Shown here: piece by piece, positions 59,768 to 64,000 of the stretch
Numbering within the stretch: position 1 is the stretch's first letter
How the letters are laid out: each line of letters begins with the position of its first letter
Assembly (NCBI GenBank): GCA_029880855.1
Contig: JAOUNS010000007.1
Span: 1 to 64,000, forward strand
Length of the DNA: 64,000 nucleotides
Reading direction: 5' to 3'
DNA from: Gammaproteobacteria bacterium
GTDB taxonomy: Bacteria > Pseudomonadota > Gammaproteobacteria > UBA6429 > Thiohalophilaceae
Notes under the pieces: model-generated
What the model saw: only the letters and a program-made list of their open reading frames with translations
The model's database searches: none
What the model was told of the DNA's origin: nothing
Program-made: the position numbers and the translations under genes

Positions 59768-62700
59768 CTAACCCTGTTGCCGAGCCGGTCTTCTGAACAG
59801 ATAGCCCAGACCGCTCAACACAAGCAATGGCAGCAGCGGATCAAACGGTGCATTTGATCCCAAACTACAGCCACCGGCGGTGGATGGCGTCCCGTTACCT
59901 GCCTGACCATCTTCTCTGCTGCGACGCCGGGTTGTGGTTCGGGTGCTTGTACCACCGCCCAGATAATCAGCAATTGACTGGATCGTGCTTTCAGCCAGCA
60001 AACCGGACAGGTAGTTCATGTCACGCTCACTGTTGATGGCACGCTGGATGTCAGAAGCTGATGAGCCACGGACATTTCCGCCAACACCGCCACGTCCATC
60101 AATACCGTGACAAGCTGAACAGTACGAGGTAAACAACCCTTCCGGCGTAGTTGGCGGTGCATTCGTGCCGCCAATGGCGTCAGCAATGGCCTGTACTTCC
60201 GTTGCGGTCAGACCGGTTAACCCTGACATGGCGCCTACACTGTTGATGGCAGACTGGATCTGCTGGGCGGTACGACCGGCCTTGGTGCCCGGTGCATTGC
60301 CATGACAACCGGAACAGTTGTCGGCATACAGGGTTGTCCCATCGGGTGGAGTGGTACCGCCACCGCCGCCTCCACCGCCACCGGTAGCGATGGCATCGGC
60401 AATCGCCTGCACTTCAGCAGCGGTCAGACCGGTTAACCCTGACATGGCGCCCACCGTGTTGATGGCACTCTGGATCTGCTGGGCGGTACGACCGGCCTTG
60501 GTGCCCGGTGCATTGCCGTGACAACCGGAGCAGTTGTCGGCATACAGGGTTGCTCCATCGGGCGGGGTGGTACCGCCACCGCCGCCTCCACCGCCACCGG
60601 TAGCAATGGCATCGGCAATCGCCTGCACTTCAGCGGCAGTCAGCCCGGTTAACCCTGACATGGCCCCAACAGTATTAATCGCGTTCTGGATCTGTTGGGC
60701 GGTACGACCGGCCTTGGTCCCTGGTGCGTTGCCGTGACAACCGGAACAGTTGTTGGCATACAGGGTTGCCCCATCTGGCGGAGTGGTACCCCCACCGCCG
60801 CCTCCTCCACCACCGGTAGCGATAGCATCGGCAATCGACTGCACTTCAGCGGCGGTCAGCCCGGTCAGCCCGGACATGGCTCCAACAGTATTAATCGCGT
60901 TCTGGATCTGTTGGGCAGTCCGACCGGACTTGGTGCCCGGTGCAGCGCCATGACAGCCGGAACAGTTGGTGCCGTATAGCGCCAGACCATCCGTTGCACC
61001 GCCACCGCCAAGTGCCGGTATCTGGATAGTGCCGTTGCTGTCACCATTCAGGTAATCGGAAATCGCCCGAATATACTGGTCTGTCAGGCCGGAGAGGAAG
61101 TTCATGTCCCGCTCACTCGAAATCGCACGAGTAATGCTGGAGGTGCTTGCACCTCTTACCCCCTCTTCCGTACCACCGCGACCTTCAGCACCATGGCAAC
61201 CGGAACAGTATTGGTCGTAGATGGATTTCTTGGTGACCTGAATATATTCCGGTTCACCTCCTCCACTGCTCCGACCGTTCAGATAGTCACTGATCAGGTT
61301 GATCTCGGTATCGCTGATCAATCCGCCCAGATACTGCATATCCCTTTCGCCGCTGATCGCAGAACGGATAGAACGGGCGGAGGCGCCACGCACACTCTCC
61401 TCCGCACCACCGCGTCCTTCCGCACCATGACAGGATGAGCAGTAGGCGTTATAGAGGCCTTCACCGTCTGTCGGTGTCGGATTTCCACCATTACTGATGG
61501 CATCCGCTATCGCCTGGATCTCGGCGGAGGTCAACCCACTCAAGCCGGACATGGCCTGAACCACGCCAATGGCGTTCTGGATCTGCTGCGCTGTCCGACC
61601 GGTCTTGGTTCCCGGCGCAGCACCATGACAACCGGAACAGTTCTGGTTATACAGCGCCACACCATCCAATACCGGTGGTGGTGGTGTATTGGTGCCGATG
61701 TTGGCTGTCGTAGATGCGATCCCGGTCAAGCCATCGTTATCCGTTACTGTCAGATTGACAGTAAACAAGCCGGATGTGGCATAGGTATGGGTGGGTGAAA
61801 CACCTGTACCTGTGTTGCCGTCACCAAAGTCCCATGAGTAGGAGACAATATTGCCATCGGCATCAAAGGACGCAGCACCGTTGAACTGCACTGCAGTACC
61901 CACCACGCCGCTATAAGCCGCCCCCGCATTGGCAGTCGGCGCCTGTGGCGTATTGCCACCCCCGCCCAGAGCATCTGCAATGGCCTGGACTTCCGCCGGG
62001 ATCAGATTGACCAGACCCAGGCTGGTGTTGCCCATGCCACCGGTATTGGTGTTGATGGCATTTTGGATCTGGGCCGCTGTCCGGCCGGACTTGGTGCTGG
62101 TGGCCAGTGGGCCGTGACAACCTGAACAGTTGGTGCCATACAGGGCGGCACCATCATAGACCGGTGCCGGCGGTGTATCCTGCGCAATATTTGCTGTGGT
62201 TGTGATGACGCCGGTCATACCACTGTTATCTGTTACAGTCAGTGTCACCGTATAAAGTCCAACTGCGCTGTAGGTATGAGCCGGAGATGCTCCGGTTGCG
62301 GTGTTACCGTCACCGAAATCCCAGGCGTAATCAACAACAGTGCCGTCGATATCCGATGAAGCGCTGCCGTCAAACAGTACCTGTTGACCGACAGTGCCGA
62401 CATAGGGCCCGCCGGCATCAGCTACAGGAGCCTGCGGTGTATTGCCGCCGCCACCCAGGAAGTCGGAGATCATCTGGATCTGCGCAGCTGTCAAACTACT
62501 TAACGCACCCATACCGCCGGTGTTGGAACCGATGGCATTCTGGATTTGCGCAGCGGTGCGGCCGGCCTTGGGGCCGGGTGCTGCGCCATGGCAGGCCTGA
62601 CAGTTACCGGCATAGAGACTTTCACCGGTATCCGTGGTAGGTGGAGCGTTACCACCATTCCCTACCGTCACAGTCAGCGTGGTTGTGGCCGCCGCATCAC

Positions 62701-63160
62701 CGGTTTGAGAACCGGATGCGTCAGTTGACAGACCGGCGGCGTAGATCACCACCGTGCTGTCGGTTGCCGGTGCAGTCCAGTCAAACTGCCAACTGATAAC
62801 GCCATTGGCGTTGGCAATCCCCGGTGTGTAGTGATGTACCTGATTGTTGGTGACCCAGGAACCCGCAGTAACAGCTCTGACTGTTCCATCTGAGACGGCA
62901 ACATTAAAACCACCCTGGTTTTGTTGTCCGCCGGATACCATGATGGTGAAGCGATTGACTGATCCCGGCGCAACATTGGCCGGCCCGGTCAAACTGACTG
63001 AAGGAGCAAGACCGCCGCTGTGACAGGCGTTACAGGCAACCCCCTGGCTTGCATCAATCTTCCCGTAATTGAACGCATGCAGATTAAACACCGGCAATAG
63101 ACAGGCTATCGCCACCCAAAAGATTCTTGATCGGGAAATGCTCGAGTTAATGAGCTTCAT
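59768..63160 (-). CDS. Multidomain secreted cytochrome c with eleven haem sites, PKD domains and sorting-type C-terminus
   Basis: An 1130-aa protein. After the signal peptide, haem site CNACH (about residue 42) precedes a beta-sandwich domain of the choice-of-anchor type (50-165). Ten further CXXCH sites follow, most as C-S-G-C-H-G-x-A-P-G in separate class I-like domains, with two PKD domains (about 245-335 and 405-490). Four near-identical 72-aa haem modules are linked by runs of about nine Gly. The C-terminus GGCSLGSNAPFDPLLP, a hydrophobic stretch and RR resembles a JDVT/MYXO-CTERM type Cys sorting signal. Probably exported to the cell surface. GGGGG ribosome site upstream; own terminator. 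Confidence 0.9.
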   Translation of the reverse strand: MKLINSSISRSRIFWVAIACLLPVFNLHAFNYGKIDASQGVACNACHSGGLAPSVSLTGPANVAPGSVNRFTIMVSGGQQNQGGFNVAVSDGTVRAVTAGSWVTNNQVHHYTPGIANANGVISWQFDWTAPATDSTVVIYAAGLSTDASGSQTGDAAATTTLTVTVGNGGNAPPTTDTGESLYAGNCQACHGAAPGPKAGRTAAQIQNAIGSNTGGMGALSSLTAAQIQMISDFLGGGGNTPQAPVADAGGPYVGTVGQQVLFDGSASSDIDGTVVDYAWDFGDGNTATGASPAHTYSAVGLYTVTLTVTDNSGMTGVITTTANIAQDTPPAPVYDGAALYGTNCSGCHGPLATSTKSGRTAAQIQNAINTNTGGMGNTSLGLVNLIPAEVQAIADALGGGGNTPQAPTANAGAAYSGVVGTAVQFNGAASFDADGNIVSYSWDFGDGNTGTGVSPTHTYATSGLFTVNLTVTDNDGLTGIASTTANIGTNTPPPPVLDGVALYNQNCSGCHGAAPGTKTGRTAQQIQNAIGVVQAMSGLSGLTSAEIQAIADAISNGGNPTPTDGEGLYNAYCSSCHGAEGRGGAEESVRGASARSIRSAISGERDMQYLGGLISDTEINLISDYLNGRSSGGGEPEYIQVTKKSIYDQYCSGCHGAEGRGGTEEGVRGASTSSITRAISSERDMNFLSGLTDQYIRAISDYLNGDSNGTIQIPALGGGGATDGLALYGTNCSGCHGAAPGTKSGRTAQQIQNAINTVGAMSGLTGLTAAEVQSIADAIATGGGGGGGGGTTPPDGATLYANNCSGCHGNAPGTKAGRTAQQIQNAINTVGAMSGLTGLTAAEVQAIADAIATGGGGGGGGGTTPPDGATLYADNCSGCHGNAPGTKAGRTAQQIQSAINTVGAMSGLTGLTAAEVQAIADAIATGGGGGGGGGTTPPDGTTLYADNCSGCHGNAPGTKAGRTAQQIQSAINSVGAMSGLTGLTATEVQAIADAIGGTNAPPTTPEGLFTSYCSACHGIDGRGGVGGNVRGSSASDIQRAINSERDMNYLSGLLAESTIQSIADYLGGGTSTRTTTRRRSREDGQAGNGTPSTAGGCSLGSNAPFDPLLPLLVLSGLGYLFRRPARQQG
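60173..60980 (-). repeat. 216-bp tandem repeats inside the cytochrome gene (about 3.7 copies)
   Basis: Copies start at 60173, 60389, 60605 and 60821, period exactly 216 bp (72 codons), differing at scattered, mostly third-position sites. Each encodes one haem module plus part of the polyglycine linker. Recent expansion by unequal recombination is the simple reading. Confidence 0.92.
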
Positions 63161-63555
63161 AACTACCCCCTACGTTCGGCTTATGGACGCATGGGTTATG
63201 CACGTGGGAAAAAGCGGCGAATAACCTGAATGCGAACACTACTATTCATTAGTAAATGGAAAGGAATGAACTTATGGAGAAAGTTGATTCATTTCCGCCG
63301 CACTCACACTCGCTGTGCTCGGGTGTTAGTCTTGATTAATTTTTAGCGGAAGAGCCCAGGCTGTGCATTGATCTAAATCAGAATTTTTCCCCGCATGGAG
63401 GATGGACGTCCTTGTCAATGCACAGACTCTCCCTGTGCATTATATAAGGCAATTCCCGTGCCAACATTGAGGCCTATAAAATCGTTACTTGTTGGAGTCA
63501 AAACAGAAAATCGGTGCATATTGCAGATTTCGGGTGGTGCAATTTGCCGAGTTTA
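63161..63555. other. Regulatory region between two cytochrome genes
   Basis: 395 bases without a gene. It holds the leader of the 1130-aa cytochrome gene, an FNR-like site at 63368-63381 and a pair of CTGTGCATT words (63361-63369 and 63431-63440) that flank it, one of them inverted as aatgcacag (63418-63426). Confidence 0.6.
63368..63381. promoter_or_regulatory. Candidate FNR/Anr binding site
   Basis: TTGAT-CTAA-ATCAG matches the FNR consensus TTGAT-N4-ATCAA at nine of ten positions. It lies 208 bases upstream of the 1130-aa cytochrome start and could control it, or a divergent or distal promoter, by oxygen. Confidence 0.5.
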
Positions 63556-64000
63556 TCACTCAGCGAGAGGATAACGACGACGGGATGTTTTACCGTGGAA
63601 ATACTTGTAACGGAACAAGGCATCACGACCATGACAATCCGCACAGACGATATTTTCGCTGTTTTGGTTGCGCAGGAAGCTGGTCAGGACTGTACCTTCG
63701 GTATTCTGGCCCGGCCCCTGATTGTGTTGTTTGCTCCAGCGATGGGGATCATGACAACTGGTACAGGTGATCACGCCCAGCGAAGCATGTCGTCCCTGAG
63801 AATCATACACATTGATCTCGGGAAACAGTTTTGCGCCCAAATACCGCCGCAGATCACCGGCCCAGGCCAGGACCTGTTGCGGATGGCGCGTGGATACGGG
63901 AATCTTGGCCTTTGCCAGACCTTTATTCTGATGGCAACCCAGACACAGCTGCTCTTTTAAATCCTGGCCCTGCCCCGGTTCTCTTGCCCACAGGGCCGGA
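63556..64000 (-). CDS. Multihaem cytochrome c, partial (continues beyond the window)
   Basis: The 148 visible codons are open to the right edge and end at a TGA at 63556. Three CXXCH motifs are seen: CLGCH near the window edge, CTSCH followed by DPHRWSK, and CADCH near the C-terminus. CTSCHDPH is typical of doubled-CXXCH periplasmic cytochromes. The visible C-terminus is LAE. It is upstream of the FNR-like site on the same strand as the others and extends the cytochrome cluster off the window. Confidence 0.85.
   Translation of the reverse strand, partial: PALWAREPGQGQDLKEQLCLGCHQNKGLAKAKIPVSTRHPQQVLAWAGDLRRYLGAKLFPEINVYDSQGRHASLGVITCTSCHDPHRWSKQHNQGPGQNTEGTVLTSFLRNQNSENIVCADCHGRDALFRYKYFHGKTSRRRYPLAE

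Noticed and set aside
60173-60980. Possible CRISPR array
   Set aside because: The 216-bp repeats are coding, in frame and contiguous, with no unique spacers.

Overview
The window looks like a chromosomal segment of a sulfur-oxidising, probably chemolithotrophic gammaproteobacterium. That reading rests on E. coli-like core gene order (serS-rarA-lolA-ftsK-trxB-aat-infA-clpA-clpS-cspD, then rluE-nudJ-mnmA-hflD-purB), on a DsrS-like protein and a small sulfur-globule-associated protein recalled from Allochromatium-type bacteria, and on a dense set of multiheme c-type cytochromes at the right end. No rRNA, tRNA, CRISPR array, phage or intact insertion sequence was seen. The species cannot be named from the sequence alone.

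Left part (1-30.2 kb) is mostly housekeeping. It opens with a 174-bp tandem repeat, then a Bax-inhibitor-type membrane protein and a DUF898/M48 protease pair. A minus-strand series follows with serS, a DUF190 gene, crcB, rarA, lolA, ftsK and ald, where Enterobacteria have lrp. Next come trxB, a lipoprotein, a FemAB-like protein and a protein-turnover group: aat, bpt, infA, clpA, clpS and cspD, with a PilZ protein between aat and bpt. These supply two tRNA-dependent N-degron writers, the ClpS adaptor and the ClpA unfoldase. A GGDEF/EAL protein and the rluE-nudJ-mnmA-hflD operon follow. A pair of inverted MITE-like repeats, acnA and two small genes separate hflD from its usual partner purB.

Middle part (30.9-53.9 kb): purB; a diguanylate cyclase; a short operon with a secretin-like periplasmic protein and an M61 peptidase; the ergothioneine genes egtB-egtD; and a minus-strand operon of MoxR ATPase, VWA/metalloprotease-like protein, DsrS-like protein, an unknown protein and glutaredoxin. 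Nearby is a 66-aa protein of the sulfur-globule type with a long, strongly structured leader. Accessory genes follow (LprI-N-like, an unknown GTG-start gene, a 2OG-Fe(II) oxygenase, DUF4331).

Right part (50.6-64.0 kb) is the most unusual. A membrane-anchored 2[4Fe-4S]/FAD/NAD(P) oxidoreductase and an ankyrin/Sel1 protein converge on a minus-strand gene set: an inner-membrane cytochrome b with two H-x13-H helices, a 21-CXXCH periplasmic cytochrome, a 12-CXXCH plus one CX4CH cytochrome, and a SPOR-TPR-beta-barrel outer-membrane protein. Upstream lie an 1130-aa string of eleven haem domains with PKD domains and a sorting-type C-terminus, and a partial multihaem cytochrome that runs off the window. 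Taken together this could be a complete electron path from cytoplasmic NAD(P)H or quinone across both membranes. I infer an extracellular electron transfer conduit that does not match Mtr/Pio in architecture.
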